Shown one piece after another: positions 24,361 through 36,300 of a stretch of 64,000 bases of DNA. A program made the position numbers and the translations under genes. Below the pieces are notes generated by a model. The model made no database searches and was not told where the DNA came from. It worked only from the letters and a program-made list of their open reading frames with translations. The stretch comes from Hyaloperonospora brassicae (taxonomy: Eukaryota; Oomycota; Peronosporomycetes; Peronosporales; Peronosporaceae). How positions within the stretch are numbered: the first letter of the stretch is position 1; the number at the start of each line of letters is the position of its first letter. The stretch is from positions 186,001 through 250,000 of the forward strand of contig CANTFL010000146.1 of NCBI GenBank assembly GCA_947650285.1, read 5' to 3'.

Positions 24361-26492
24361 GCTCATGTTTGAAAACCTTTGATTTATTGTGGAAAACAGA
24401 GCGTACACAGATTGAAGGAGTTTGTCAAATTTACGTGATTACGTTAGCTGTTGATAAAACGAAACGAAAATGGGTGGCATAAGATGGCGACTATAAGTGG
24501 TGTGAATACGGAGCCGTAGAGCTGAACAGAGACTAGTGACGGTGTATAGCGAGACATTAATTTCGTAGCTGTCACAGTAAGGAGCGACGAAAGACTAGTC
24601 CTATACAGGTGTTAGGGTTAAAAATTTCACAGCAAAGCATGCCGGCGAAGGATCTTTTGGTTAATCACTTAGCGCGTTATGATGCTACTGATAAAGCGTC
24701 AACTCGACCGTTCACTATAATTCTTATACTACGCATACAGTGACAATTAGAGTGCAACCAAAGCAACTCTTTTATATTACATATGCATGCTACCAAGAGG
24801 GAAAGCGAAAGTGCACGGAATGTTGGCTCGGCAGATTGAGTCGGCTAAAGTCCCGCTATTCTTAGCCTGTTTCGTTGCAAAAAGACACTAATTCGCCGCT
24901 TTTAGATAGGTAACATCGATGCAAGCACATTGTTGTCCTATCTGCACTGTGGTGGTGAGCAATGAATTGCTTGCTGTTACACCAACCTTTCTTTATCGGG
25001 CGACAATTTGGATAAGCAATTGCGATCGCTGCCAGCCTACACTTCATCACAGTCAGCAAGTTTCCCGCTCGAAGAACACATAGCGGTTGCCTTTGTCACG
25101 ACAGCGAGTCAAATCTACCTCCTAACGCTGGTGCTATTGATATAGCCTCTTTTTTGTCTTGAGTTTCATCCGAGACTTGGCCCACCTGTTCGGTCGGAAA
25201 TGAGGCATCTGGAATGGAGAAATGAATGCTTCTACACAGCACAAGGTGTCTACACTGATCACAGTGTAAGCAGCTGCCTCGGAGCCTCAAATACACATGC
25301 GTGCAAAGGAAGGTTGATACACTAAACAAAGATGCTGAGTATAAGAGTGGGTGAAGTGGAAGTGTCCTGATCCATGGCAAAGTCTCCTTAACATTATCTC
25401 TTAGATCGTACTTTAACTATATCAAGCTACAAATTCTAAACGTAGCTATCGCTCACCACCCACTCCACGTGTCTAGCAGCGAATGGTGGTTTAGTTGGTT
25501 GGTATGATGGCCTACATCAAACAATGAGTGGATCGGTTTTGAATATCACCCTCGAAGGATATATTCCGTCAATATCAACTCAGCATGGTGAACGATATCA
25601 TTTCCATTGACCCGATTTGGTGTCAATGTCATGCAACGGGCTCACCATGGTTCAATCAACGCGATCCACACCGTCGCTTCATCCATGAGGACGATGCCCG
25701 AGCGATAAACGCGGGCTACGCGTAGCAACTAACGCTCACAAAAAGCGATATTGGAGTATTTTTGTCTACAGCACTATCTCGAGCAGTCACATCAGGTGCG
25801 AGCTGGACCTGGCGTACAGGAGGATGTTCAGATCTGATCGACGGTGTACTGTTGCGACGCACTCTACCCGAGATGGCTTATTCGCACCAGTATTCTCGGC
25901 CTTGGTTTATACCGTCCATTATGTAGATTTTGACTACTTCCACAGCAGCCAAATATGTCTGCAGCTTACTAAGCATACGCACAGACCAATAAGCTGCTGC
26001 GTTACGCGAAATGCGGGATACACCTGCAAGTCCAGCGATCCATGTCCCACGACCCGCGTCGAAGCTGTCGACGATGTTAACACTTTGCTCGGCCAGAGCC
26101 AAATGCGGTGTCCTGGCAAACTCGAGATGAAGCGCTATCAGTACCTTTTGCCGCAAAAATACGAGCACGCTGATTACTGTCATTCAACTTCTGCTTTTGT
26201 TGCGAAACTAGACCCATGCACGCGAATGAACGGCAAACCCTAAAGGGTCTATGGTAGTACACTGAACGCATGAGAGCGGCAGATGGAGCCCCAGAGTGTA
26301 ACTCGCAATATGAGCGATGACATGATGCCCTTATGATTTCATCATGGACAACTACTCCGTGCCGCTAAGTAATTGTAGTTGCATGGATCTGCAAGCGACT
26401 GCTAAAGTGGCGACGGTGCCACACTCGAATGAGCATTGCACGTCTAGCAACACTTCCTCGCTTCATATGCTTCGGTCTAGATACCAACAACT
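24361..26492. other. Intergenic stretch without recognised gene
   Basis: Open frames of up to 139 codons (25824-26243 plus; 25878-26183 minus) have no recognisable domain. The minus frame is not obviously random in composition, so a lost exon cannot be excluded. The stretch ends at the breakpoint of the inverted duplication. Confidence 0.45.
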
Positions 26493-26861
26493 TCGACAGC
26501 ATGCATACCGATGAACAACGACTCGAGATACGAATACGAAGGACTGCAACTTAAAAGGTGTGTTGCAATGATTCGAGGTGCTAGATGTGAACAAAAGAGC
26601 TCCATATAACCCACAACCTTTTCCGACAACACTGCGCGCATGTTGTTATTGCTGTCCATTTGCAATGCATCTTCGCTAGTCGTTTAGATCACCAGATTCA
26701 TGCGGTGCGCAAACTATACCATCCGCTCGCTTTTCCGCCTGCGCCGCCTGTTGTCTTACAGTGTCAGCGCCAGCAGAGAATGGCACAAGAAAAATGCGAT
26801 GCAACACACGCCAAGCAGAATCGCGAGCTTGTATTCTAAACAGCATCACACACCACGTCAA

Positions 26862-27143
26862 CTATAAATCGCCAACTCCCAGTCGTATGGTACCAGCAGC
26901 AAGCCACGCACCAAGCAGCTCATCAATCGCAGCATCGCCCGTTTTCCACTTGACCTCGAGCTCTGCTGATATCGCGATGTAAAAGGCTTCCATGCCAGAC
27001 AGCAAGCACAGCAGGCCGTTCCAGAAGAAACGACTTGTCACGGGGCTATGCGCTGCAAAGAACCACGTCACAACGATGCTCACGACGAGAGCTACAATCG
27101 TTGCCAGACCATCGGCTGCGTCGTATCGAAGAGATGCTATATC
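26862..27143 (-). other. Possible membrane-protein exon, second copy
   Basis: Exact counterpart of 3264-3545 with the same acceptor-like CAG, the same hydrophobic spans and the same stop. The open frame survives in both copies, which fits recent duplication and says little about selection. Confidence 0.35.
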
Positions 27144-27171
27144 CTGCGTTCATACGACAACAAGAGCGACA

Positions 27172-28776
27172 TCATAGTTGTGAGCTTCGCTCAGCATACA
27201 CTTCCAAAACGCCAGTAAGACCACTGACACTGAAACCTGCCAACGGGCCGTCCGAGAGCATCGACGTCCTTGCATGAATAAATAGCAGGGTAATAAATAG
27301 CAGGAGCATCACCATCCATAGGTTGAGTCCCAGGCCGATCGTGGTACCCACCACGCTCTTTACACCATCAACTAGCATCTCCCTCTTCGACTTGACAAGA
27401 CCGCCTTCCAGGGGAATGGCATGTCGCAGCAAGTTCTTGTCGGCGCCACCACTCACCAAGTGTAACACTGGCTCACGTGTGTCGACTGGCGGCACAAAGC
27501 TCATGCCAGTGATAGCAAACGAGTGCTGCTCCATCGACTTTTTCTTGTACTCCTGCAACGTGGACGCCAGAAACACTTTGATCTCTCCCGTCACTGCTGC
27601 CGCACTCACGAATCGGTCGTCCTGACTCACACACAGACTCGCGACAGGCTTGTTGCCAGCAATAGCCGTTTCTTCCACCATCCACGACCATTGCTCCTCG
27701 TTCTCCTGTGCGATCGTCTCGGGCTTCCATTTGATCAAAATGGAGTCGCCACGAGCAGACGTCAGCACAGTGTACAACCGACGTCCAGTATGGGCAAAGC
27801 GTACACACCGAAACAAGTGTTTGCGTGGTCCCACCGTGGGCTTTGTCGGCAGTCTCTGGAACGAAATATCCAGCGCGTCATCTTTCTGGAACTTGCAAAT
27901 CGGCGTCACTTCCGTCAGTCGCCATAGATGACACGATTGGTCCTCGGCACTTGACGCTACGAGGTTGCGATGCGAGCGATCCACGTCGATGTCGCGGATC
28001 CGCATCGTATGACCGCGATACTCCCTCGTCAGCGTCACCATATTGTCTCGATCGATCACACAGTCGCCAAGCTTCGGCTGCTCTTCTACTGTCACTTTGG
28101 CATGGTGATCTCGCTCGTCCGGCACAATGAGAGCCTGGGACGAGCCTCCGTCCTTCTCACGCCTGGACGGGTCTCGTCGCAGCCGCCAGACACGCACAAC
28201 TCCGTCTTCTCCACCCGTCAAAATGGTCGAATTGCCCACGAAACGAGCACAACTCTGCGAACTATCTTCGGGATGGAAATCCGAGCGAAACTTGACCAAG
28301 AGCGTCATGGTCTTGCTCTTCCAATCCAGAGCGTAGATCCAGCAGCCCGCGCTGATGGACACGGCAATGAGCTGTCCATCGTGCGAGAACGCGACGCCAG
28401 AGGCAAGTTCCACGCCCGTGTCGACCGTGAGTTCTTTCGTGAACCCCGTCGCGTCAGTGTCCGAGAGCTGGTAAATGTCCTATGGATCAATATCGATGGG
28501 CATGAGCGCATATGTGTGTACACATATTACAATCGAGAGAGGTTTCGTTCAGACACAAACATCGGCCACAATATCCATTATCAGAGGGGCAGGTCACAAA
28601 CAACGAGCCAGAGGTAGTCGTCCAGCGATCAAGAGTCAGAGAAAGAGAGACAGAGAGAAGGAGACACAACGTACGACGGTGTTCTTGATGCCAGACTTGA
28701 GCGAGCCACCGCCGCCGCAGATCGCAAAGAAGCCGCGGCCGTAGGATAGCCCCATGATCGGGTACTTGACCTGCAT
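27172..28776 (-). CDS. SEC12/PREB-like SAR1 exchange factor, copy 2
   Basis: Two exons on the minus strand (28776-28675 and 28479-27172) with the same phase-0 intron give 469 residues, the length of copy 1. Only two residue differences were seen: Ala to Ser in the DI(A/S)FQR segment and Ala to Val within the membrane span (WMAM to WMVM). The glycine loop, propeller, membrane span and tail are all intact, so both copies could be functional. Its upstream region is unique sequence, whereas copy 1 is preceded by a LINE fragment 26 bases outside the duplicated block. Copy 1 may therefore lack distal promoter elements. Confidence 0.85.
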
Positions 28777-28950
28777 CGTTCACGTCGTCGTCTTGCCGGC
28801 GCCGGCGCTTGTTGACAGTTGGCAGCACTTTTTCGACAGGATATCACGTAAGTGAGGGGTGAGGTTTTTTATCTTTGACGCGCTGAATTGGGTACGAGAG
28901 TGAGGGAACGGACGAAAAGACTGAGACTCCAATAGAGCGCACGACTGAAG

Positions 28951-29894
28951 AACGTTCGCTATCTTTCGAGTGGGGATAGAAAAGCTGAATGTGGTGGAAA
29001 AGGCATCGAAAGTACTGAGGTGTTGTGTCTCGTATGGACGTGTCTCACACAGCTTCTGTTTGTTTGCACATCTCGGGAAGTTTCGGTGTATCGTCATGAC
29101 ATCGATGCGAGTAAACACATGCTGACCATCACTTTGAACGCCAGAAGGTAAATGGAAGAGGGCATCCGGTGCAGACAATTTATGAACGACGATGGCGGTC
29201 ATGGAACGAAACATAGACAGTCAGACACAGCTAAGCGCCTGCACGAAAGCGCTGAGTAGACAGCTCTTCTTTTGTCATGCAACTTGATATCACTGGGGAT
29301 GTGATGTAAGCGCTTGATGGGGAGGGATCGCCACAATAGCATACATCTACCGTGCAACGTCGCGCAAGCTCATACTGTCAGAGTGCACGAACGTTTTCAA
29401 GAGTTGCAGTTGTCAATGCGAGCGCATTATGAGCTCTGCGACGTGTACAGCATTGCGTCCAATGTCTTGAGTAGTCCGAACTTCTATTCGCACAGAGGGT
29501 CCGACTCACTAGGGCACGAAAATAGGTGCATAGTCGTTATCTCGCCATCCATCGCTGCTTGTACAGCTTTATTGCAATCGCGAGGGGGTTCGGGCTGGGA
29601 AACCAAGTGATCAAAGTTGACCACTAGGTCTCTGCCGCTTGGCCAGCAATTTGTTGGCGACGATGGCGAGCAGTTGGGTCCGTAGTCGCTATACGTTCGA
29701 ATCTCTCACTACGACGCTCCTCAGCACTTGCCGTTCTATCAGAAGTGTTACACGCTGTCGTTCTTCGGATACGCTGGTCACATCGTTCACGAGCCTAGAA
29801 AGCCCATCCAAATGGCGTCGAGTTGCCAGAAAGGTCGTGTGCGTAGAGTACTCTCTCTGTCCCACGATGCATGAACGGTCTTCTCGTGCATGTC
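28951..29894. other. Unique stretch upstream of SEC12-like copy 2
   Basis: No recognised gene. A minus-strand frame (29214-28780) runs into the SEC12 5' region but overlaps its start in another frame and shows no domain. The part next to 28950 probably contains the promoter of SEC12-like copy 2. Confidence 0.4.
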
Positions 29895-30545
29895 TGCGCT
29901 CTGACTGCACCATGAATGTGTAGGGGTCGTAAACGGTTCGACGACAGTGACTACAAGCTGACACACAATTGATCCAAGAGCACGAACGTCTAGTTCTTGC
30001 GCGTACAATGCGACACAACTACTGACACTGAACTTGCCGACTTGTCCATGGTGATCGTGGGATACTCGTCAGCACTATAAGTATATTTCGACGTGCGGTC
30101 ATTGTTTACTGGCACCGAAATGGCTCCGGCCATCGAGTAGCGGCGGTTAGTGTTCGAAAAAGTATCTCTTGTCTTGCATGTTCAATTACCGGTCCTTCTG
30201 CGACGTCAAAGGAGAACTGCGGTCTGAGACTAACTCACAATACTGTTACTCACGTGCTTCATCCCAGACAGTGCGTTAAGCTGTCAATACCACCCTTCTT
30301 GTAGTCTTCTCTACGAGCGACTACGACTGCACTACGTTGTTTTCCGTACGATACGTGACGTTGTATCTCACCAACATACTGCAATAGCTCGTACAGGATG
30401 GATCAGAAGGGAAATCAACAACGTTTATTCTGTCTCTTTTGCCAGCTTTGTCAAGCTGGGACTATGAAAGATGTGCGTGGCAATCCTGACACAATGGTGG
30501 ATCCAATCGTCATGCTGACTACTACCCGCACCTCCTTCGGCCTCT

Positions 30546-31481
30546 TCACTTTCGTGAAACGATCGTGAACGCAGTAATTGGAATCAAAGTCGGAGAGAGG
30601 TCGGCGACTACATCGCCACTTGTCGTTGTCGCAGCAGAACCTTCCTCCGAGTATGTGTTTTTGCGACTGTCTTCTTCCATCAGGTTCATCAGCGTCGCTT
30701 CCATCTGCTCCTTCGTCAGCCTCTCCAAGAACTTGACACCAGAGGGATTGCTCATAGTTGCTTGCGCGAATGTTTTCGAGTCGTCAAACACAACCGTGTG
30801 TGTCGTGCAGTACGACTTGACCTGTCGGAACCCCGCAGCTTGTAGCTCCTTCAGCACCCTCTCTCGATCCGATGCTACCACCAACGACGGATGCGGCAGT
30901 GGCTCTCCATCACCTCCTGCAGCATTGAACATATCGGTGAGCTTATCAAACCATATCAAATGCGAACTCTTGTCAGCCCACGCCGTGACAATCAAAAGGC
31001 CGTCGTCTTTCAACACGCGACGAGCTGCTTTCCACGCTGGGGTGCGATCGATGATGATACTGAGCCCGAAATTCGAGCCGACGGCATCGACCGACGCAGT
31101 CGGAATGCTGTCCAACGTTGTTCCGTCTGCTTGCAACGGGGTGATCGCGGCACGGAACGGACGCAACGCGGGATCGTCTTCCAGCGCATTCGTCATTTCC
31201 TGCAACATCATGTCCGACCAATCCGACGCGGTAATGCGTATGTCCGTCTTCTTATGGAGATATCGACGTGCGAATTCGAAGCTAAGGACTCCAGGGCCAC
31301 AGCCAACGTCCAGGAAGTGGAAAGGAACACCCGAGTTTGCATTGTGATCGAGTTTCTCGAGAATGTCGCGGTGCGCAATTTGCAGTGCGTCAGCGGCCCA
31401 GTACTGCGTCATCGATCCAAAGACCGAGCTATACGTCGTTGCATGTGCAGACCACTTGGCATCCGCATTGTCGTTCTCCAT
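30546..31481 (-). CDS. SAM-dependent class I methyltransferase, copy A
   Basis: A single exon of 311 residues with an ATG start (MENDNADAKW). Motif I of the Rossmann-like methyltransferase fold is clear at about residues 57-70 (FLDVGCGPGVLSFE), with an acidic end of strand 2 at TASDWSD near residue 88. The usual motif IV/post-I region (SVDAVGSNFGLSII) is near 130-143, and VLKDDGLLIVTAWAD near 156-170 is the strand 4/5 region. This is the methyltransferase-11/UbiE-like layout. The substrate cannot be deduced. No signal peptide or membrane span is seen, so a cytosolic enzyme is likely. The paralogue at 58299-59234 differs at about 31 positions, clustered outside the SAM motifs, which suggests both were under selection after duplication. 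Confidence 0.8.
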   Translation of the reverse strand: MENDNADAKWSAHATTYSSVFGSMTQYWAADALQIAHRDILEKLDHNANSGVPFHFLDVGCGPGVLSFEFARRYLHKKTDIRITASDWSDMMLQEMTNALEDDPALRPFRAAITPLQADGTTLDSIPTASVDAVGSNFGLSIIIDRTPAWKAARRVLKDDGLLIVTAWADKSSHLIWFDKLTDMFNAAGGDGEPLPHPSLVVASDRERVLKELQAAGFRQVKSYCTTHTVVFDDSKTFAQATMSNPSGVKFLERLTKEQMEATLMNLMEEDSRKNTYSEEGSAATTTSGDVVADLSPTLIPITAFTIVSRK

Positions 31482-31714
31482 TTGCGAAAAGATCGGAGGA
31501 TTTGCGAGTGAAGATATGGTAGAAGAAGGCGTGGAACTTGAGGTGTGCGTGGGTCAAAATCAGGATCGAGGGTGTTGTTTTGGAGTAGGCGAATGCCGAA
31601 GTGAGTGGATGAAATGTTTACATTCACCGAAGCTTGTTCGATTTGATCTCCCTTATGCTGTTCATTTGACTTCTCAAACATCAGAGATCGTTTAGTGACT
31701 TCTCCAATACATGA

Positions 31715-32160
31715 TGAAACGGGGTGAACCGGTTACAAAATACTATCATTATTATAAGGTACGGTAATCGGGAATATTACATTAAATGGCCCTCTTATAA
31801 TATTAAAACACAACGCGATATTCTTTTAGTGACCCAAGGGTCTACTAGGTGGTTGATATGTATTGTGATACCAACGCACCAGTCGCTGCTTGACGCGCGC
31901 AATGGTCGATGAGGAAACGTCACGATACATGTTTACATGTTGATATAACTAAATTTGGACAAATTAACAGAAAATATGATTTTGGACTCAATTAGAGTTG
32001 ATACAGTTTACCGATTACCACTATTATATTACATCATCGAAATAGCAAAACCCTCCTCTGTACTGTGTACGTGACGTGATAAAGCACTGGCATCCTCTGC
32101 TGTCAGTAAGAGTTTGCTTCGTACTGTTCATTTGTACGTTGCTGCTGGTGCCCCGTTACA
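31715..32160 (+). mobile_element. Old solo LTR related to the gypsy LTR at 49299
   Basis: Starts TGAAACGGGG and ends GGTGCCCCGTTACA, compared with TGTAACGGGG and CCCCGTTACA in the 49299 and 56896 LTRs. The GACGCGCGCAATG motif inside is shared with both. It interrupts copy A of the segmental duplication and is absent from copy B, so it inserted after that duplication. The flanks do not show a clear target-site duplication. Confidence 0.7.
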
Positions 32161-32311
32161 CTTACGATGATACAGTGACTGCTCAAACACCTACGAAATT
32201 CCAGTGCAGTAGAGAAACCATTCTACGCCATGCAAGAAGATGATTTATAACCGCCGTAGCATGAGCAATGGTACTCTAATAAAAGAGCAGGTCCATGGAT
32301 ATCGCGCTGCA

Positions 32312-32480
32312 GAGCATTGTTGATCGAATGGTTAAGACTCCACCATTCCAGGGATGAGGTCGGGATTCGATTCCCCGACGGCGCACTTACTTTTTCATCT
32401 TGGTACTCTGCTACCAACCCCAGTTAGGGCCGGCCTCAAGTAGAAAGGCAAATCTGCCCCGGCAGTCTTCTTTTACATCG
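32312..32480 (+). repeat. tRNA-derived SINE-like repeat
   Basis: The head has an A-box-like TGATCGAATGGTTAAG from 32330 and a B-box-like GATTCGATTCC near 32364-32374, inside a near-perfect T arm (GTCGGG/CCCCGAC). A pyrimidine-rich body follows. It starts just after the end of homology with copy B, so it may have inserted at that boundary. A functional tRNA is unlikely because the acceptor stem is poor. Confidence 0.5.
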
Positions 32481-32590
32481 CCAATCTGTCTGATTGTGAC
32501 TTGTTGGGAATGATCAAACTCTATGATGACGGGTGGCCCGTGATTATATTTTACGCAAGTTGCGTTAACTTAGTCCAGGAGCTGCGGAGG

Positions 32591-32934
32591 GTTTCCCGTA
32601 CTCGGTTGGATTGAACGTGGGGTCTGCCTTTTCGAAGGTACGACCATACAAGTTGGTTGCATCGTTTCTTAGTGATCAAGGATACGAAACGATCGGGGAG
32701 TTACTTCATAGCGGCCAAAGTAACGTTCTTGAACGCACATCCAATGGTGCCACATCGATCGTGGCCAAGTCGCTCGATGTTAAACGCTTTCTGGGTGGGA
32801 AACTGGTGACCTTTTTTTGTTTGCATTATCGTTTAGGGTTACCAGCTTATTATTAAATTTCCGACAAGTAGACGTGTTGGGCGTTCCCGGCTTCATCGAT
32901 CTGGAAACCTTCTTTAAACTCCTGAGTTGCGAGG
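32591..32934 (+). pseudogene. LINE ORF1 fragment, left of the nested copia
   Basis: An open frame from about 32611 is followed by a frame change near 32815 and a segment reading VDVLGVPGFIDLETF up to the copia insertion. No catalytic domain is visible. The right flank of the copia (38185 on) continues with a CxxC-type CTPCDNGTH segment, which would fit the zinc-knuckle end of a LINE ORF1. I therefore read both flanks as one older non-LTR element split by the copia. The left assignment is tentative. Confidence 0.4.
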
Positions 32935-33309
32935 TGTTAGAAGATATCGTTTCTGACAAGTCGCGAGGGTCAAGGGCAATACCCCGTGACACGGTAAGTT
33001 ACAATCGTACCTGATTGGCTAACAAGTTTGACATCTTGACAGATGGGACGAGGCGACGATGTCGCCACGTCGGACCACCAGGATGTTGCGACATATGGGA
33101 CGAGGCGACGAGATTACCATGTCGTCTTGTCGATGTCGTAACAGGTGGGACGGAGCGGGATAGACGTGCACTATAGACGGTATAGTTGCAGTCCGTTTCG
33201 CATGCATGTGTAGGTATTAACGAACGGGGGAGGTTAATGCTTAAATATATTCACTTTTACTTCTACATCTTCTGGAACAAGTGCATCAACGAACACTCAT
33301 TCTTCAACA
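32935..33309 (+). repeat. Copia 5' LTR
   Basis: 375 bases, TG...CA termini with short inverted ends. It contains a direct repeat of ATGGGACGAGGCGACGA near 33042 and 33096. It matches the LTR at 37805-38179 except for one C/T near the 3' end. Confidence 0.95.
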
Positions 33310-33321
33310 GGTTATGAGCCC
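33310..33321 (+). other. Copia primer-binding site
   Basis: GGTTATGAGCCC directly after the 5' LTR. It resembles the complement of the anticodon region of initiator tRNA-Met used by many copia elements. The Gag start codon at 33314 lies inside it. Confidence 0.7.
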
Positions 33322-36300
33322 AAAGAATCGTGTTGCCGGCGCAGCTCAAGGAGCCACACCCGCTGCGGTGGTCGATGGTCGAGAAACGACCGAGGACCAC
33401 CAACTAGAAGAAAAGTCGGCAGTGCCCGCGGCGGCACTGGACAAGATGCTCGCCATGCTTGGCGACTTGTCGGAACGGATGGGCAGGATGGAATCCTCCC
33501 AACGCGAACAAGTTGGAGGCCAACGCATGAAATCTGCGGAGTCGAGCGTCTTTGGTTCGGTTATCGGATCAGGGGGCGGTATAACACTTCAGGCTTTGGA
33601 GCGTACCCCACCCCCTAAACGTTCACCGAATGTCTCGCCGGCCACCTACTTCGGTTCCCGACGACCGGCTCTGGCCGGGGAACACATGGTTGACGCGCCG
33701 GCCCAGGAAAATGTCAACCGTGGAATGGCTCGGGGTCTCGAGCCTGGAATTCAGGGACATGCCATGCCTGCGGGAGTATACCCGGGTATGCAAGTACCAG
33801 GTCCGGTGCAACACCAGCCCGGACAGGTACACCAAGGTGTACTGGATGGACGCCAAAGGAAGCTGGCTTTGCAACCTTTCGATGGAAAGGAGCTCTACCA
33901 TGGCCTTGGGAGTGGTTTCATTGAATGGGGCAAGGAATTTGTCCGGCAGGTTGCGTTCTAGGAACGCGCCTGCGGTTTTGGATGGCCTGAAGATATCAAG
34001 GTGGATGTCCTCGGCCAACATCTCGCTGGTACGGCGCAGAAGTATTACCGGCGGCAGGTGGAAACTTGGTGGTCTGAGAGCCAGACCTTGGAGCATGCAT
34101 TGCAAAGGTTACTCCAGACCTTCAACACCAAGATAACACCTGCCCAGAGCATGAAGCTGTTTACTGCTGCCAAGTCACCCCAGCGTAGCTGGACCGAACA
34201 CTTCCTGTACCTGACCGCTGTGAGCGACGCATGTGGAGGTGCGGACAACCTCGTACTGGACAACATCGTGCATTATGCCGATCCAGCCATGCGGACGACT
34301 ATGTTGTCCCGCCTGAATTTGAATAGGATTGACTATCTTCGTCAATCTGAAGAGCTCGCGCAATTCGCACAGTCAACGGAACTTGAAGTTCGCGTAAAGC
34401 ACTTCGGTCGGGATGTTGTCAACATTGTTGAGCCAAACAACCAACCCAAGAGGATCGAACGGACCAAGAAACAACATGGTCCACAGCGATCCAAGCAGTG
34501 TTATCTGTGCGGCAGCACCGGGCATCTCAAGATGAACTGCCCAAAGGGTACCAAGAAGAAGCAAGATGCAGATTTCGTCTTGGCTCTCCCAGTACATCGG
34601 ACGATTTCGCCAAGTCACTGGGTGCTGGACAGCGGCTCAGGTCGTCACCTGATTAACGATTTGAGCTTGCTGGAAGATGCGGTGGACTGCAACACCAAAT
34701 GCTTCACCGCTGCGTCGGACAGTGAACCACTTCAGATCACCAAGCAAGGAAGTGTGATGATCCGGGTCAAAGCACTTGGATTAACTAAGACAATACGTCT
34801 TCTCGATGTTCAATACGCATCAAACTTGGAGTGCAACATCATCTCGTTTGGGAAACTCGAGTCGAAGGGATGCATCCTTGAGTATCGAGAAGGGAGGCGT
34901 GTCATGGTTTCGCAATCCGGTGGATTACCTATCATGGATGTCGATCGGATCAATAGTGTACTGGTCGTTGAAGTTTTCAATGGAGCTACGACCAATGGTT
35001 CCCATGGTTTCGGATCACCAAGAGAAGCTATCATGACGGTCGTCGACGACATCAAGAGTAGCACAAGGAACGACGTTCAACATGGAACCCTGTTTTATTT
35101 TCATCACTGTCTAGGGCACTTGTGCTACGACACCATCATAAAGATGGCTCGGGATCCCGCCTCTGGTATCAAACTGACTGATACCAAGCGCGTCAAGTGC
35201 TTAGCCTGTGCACAAGGCAAGCAGACAAAGAACCGACAATCGCGGAAGGACAGTGGGTTGAATTCACCCATTGACGTGATCGGAGGCGTGGTCTGTTCAG
35301 ACCTGAAAGGTCCTATGACCCCCCGTGATCGACTCGGCAATCGATACCTGATCAATTTCATTGATCACAGGTCGAATTACTGCCGGGTGTTCCTAGTGAA
35401 GACCAAAGATGCTGCTGCGATGCATTTCAAGAATTTTTTGGTGGTTTTCGAACGCCAATTTAATTGCCGTATACACGTTTTACGTACAGACGGTGGAGGC
35501 GAGTACAAGCCTCTGGATGTTTTTTGCAAGAAGGTCGGTGTCTCTCGCCCAGTGAGCGAGCGTGACAACCAGGCCAGCAATGGCAAAGCCGAGCGCATGC
35601 ATCGCACTATCATGAATATGGTGCGAAGCATGGTGTTTGCAAGTGGGTTACCCTTGACGTTTTGGGGTGATGCTGCAGAATATGCAGCATACATCTTAAA
35701 TCGAAGTCCCACCAAGGCTAACGAAGGTAGCATCTCACCCATCGAGATGCTAACCAAGAAGACACCCGTCTTAAGTGACATTGTGGTTTTCGGGTCCTCA
35801 TGCACTGTGCATCGAACGACCTCGAACAAGTCATTGGGTCCCCGTGGCAAACAGGGGATCATCATCGGGAAGAGCGATGAGATGAAAGGCTATCGGGTCT
35901 TCATACCAATGGATCATGTGGTGGTAGTAGCTCAACACGTGAAAAACGTCGAAACCTTGGATAACATCCAAAGGCCAAACATGACCAAAACGTTACATGG
36001 TACCGAAGGTCAGGAGGAGCTCGGTGACCAAGGTGGCACGAACAAATCAAGTGCAAGGCCATCAGAATGGACTCGTGATCCACACATGACACGATCACGC
36101 CGAAATGACGAAGATACATCAAGCGAAGTCACTATCTCAGGTGAGGGTGTCGACATCGTCAACGCTGTTCGGGACCCGAAAAACTATGGCGAGGCTGTGC
36201 GAAGCGACAGCAAGGATAAGTGGGCTGTGGCCATCAAGGATGAACTCGACGCACTGGAGGAGAACGGTGTGTGGGCGGTTGTCGTTCCACCTGACAACGC

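Larger units (their letters stand above)
26493..28950 (-). repeat. Right arm of the 2.46-kb inverted duplication
   Basis: Reverse complement of 1457-3915. Identity ends at 26493, inside GTCGA, and at 28950, after CTTCAG read on the minus strand. The sequence upstream of the gene here (28951-29214) is not transposon-like, unlike the LINE fragment beside the left arm. This arm may therefore be the original. Confidence 0.95.
29895..32298. repeat. Segmental duplication, copy A (partner 57355-59605)
   Basis: Begins with a stretch near TCTGCGCTCTGACTGCA that is also found at 48966 and 57355. It contains a methyltransferase gene and ends near GAGCAGGTCCATGG at 32285-32298 (partner about 59585-59600). 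Differences from copy B are a solo LTR at 31715-32160 present only here and about 280 extra bases in B near 57723-58000. Protein identity of about 90% suggests an older event than the SEC12 duplication. Confidence 0.8.

Noticed and set aside
33042..33215. CRISPR-like or tandem repeat in the copia LTR
   Set aside because: Only two partial copies of one 17-base motif within the LTR; eukaryotic context.
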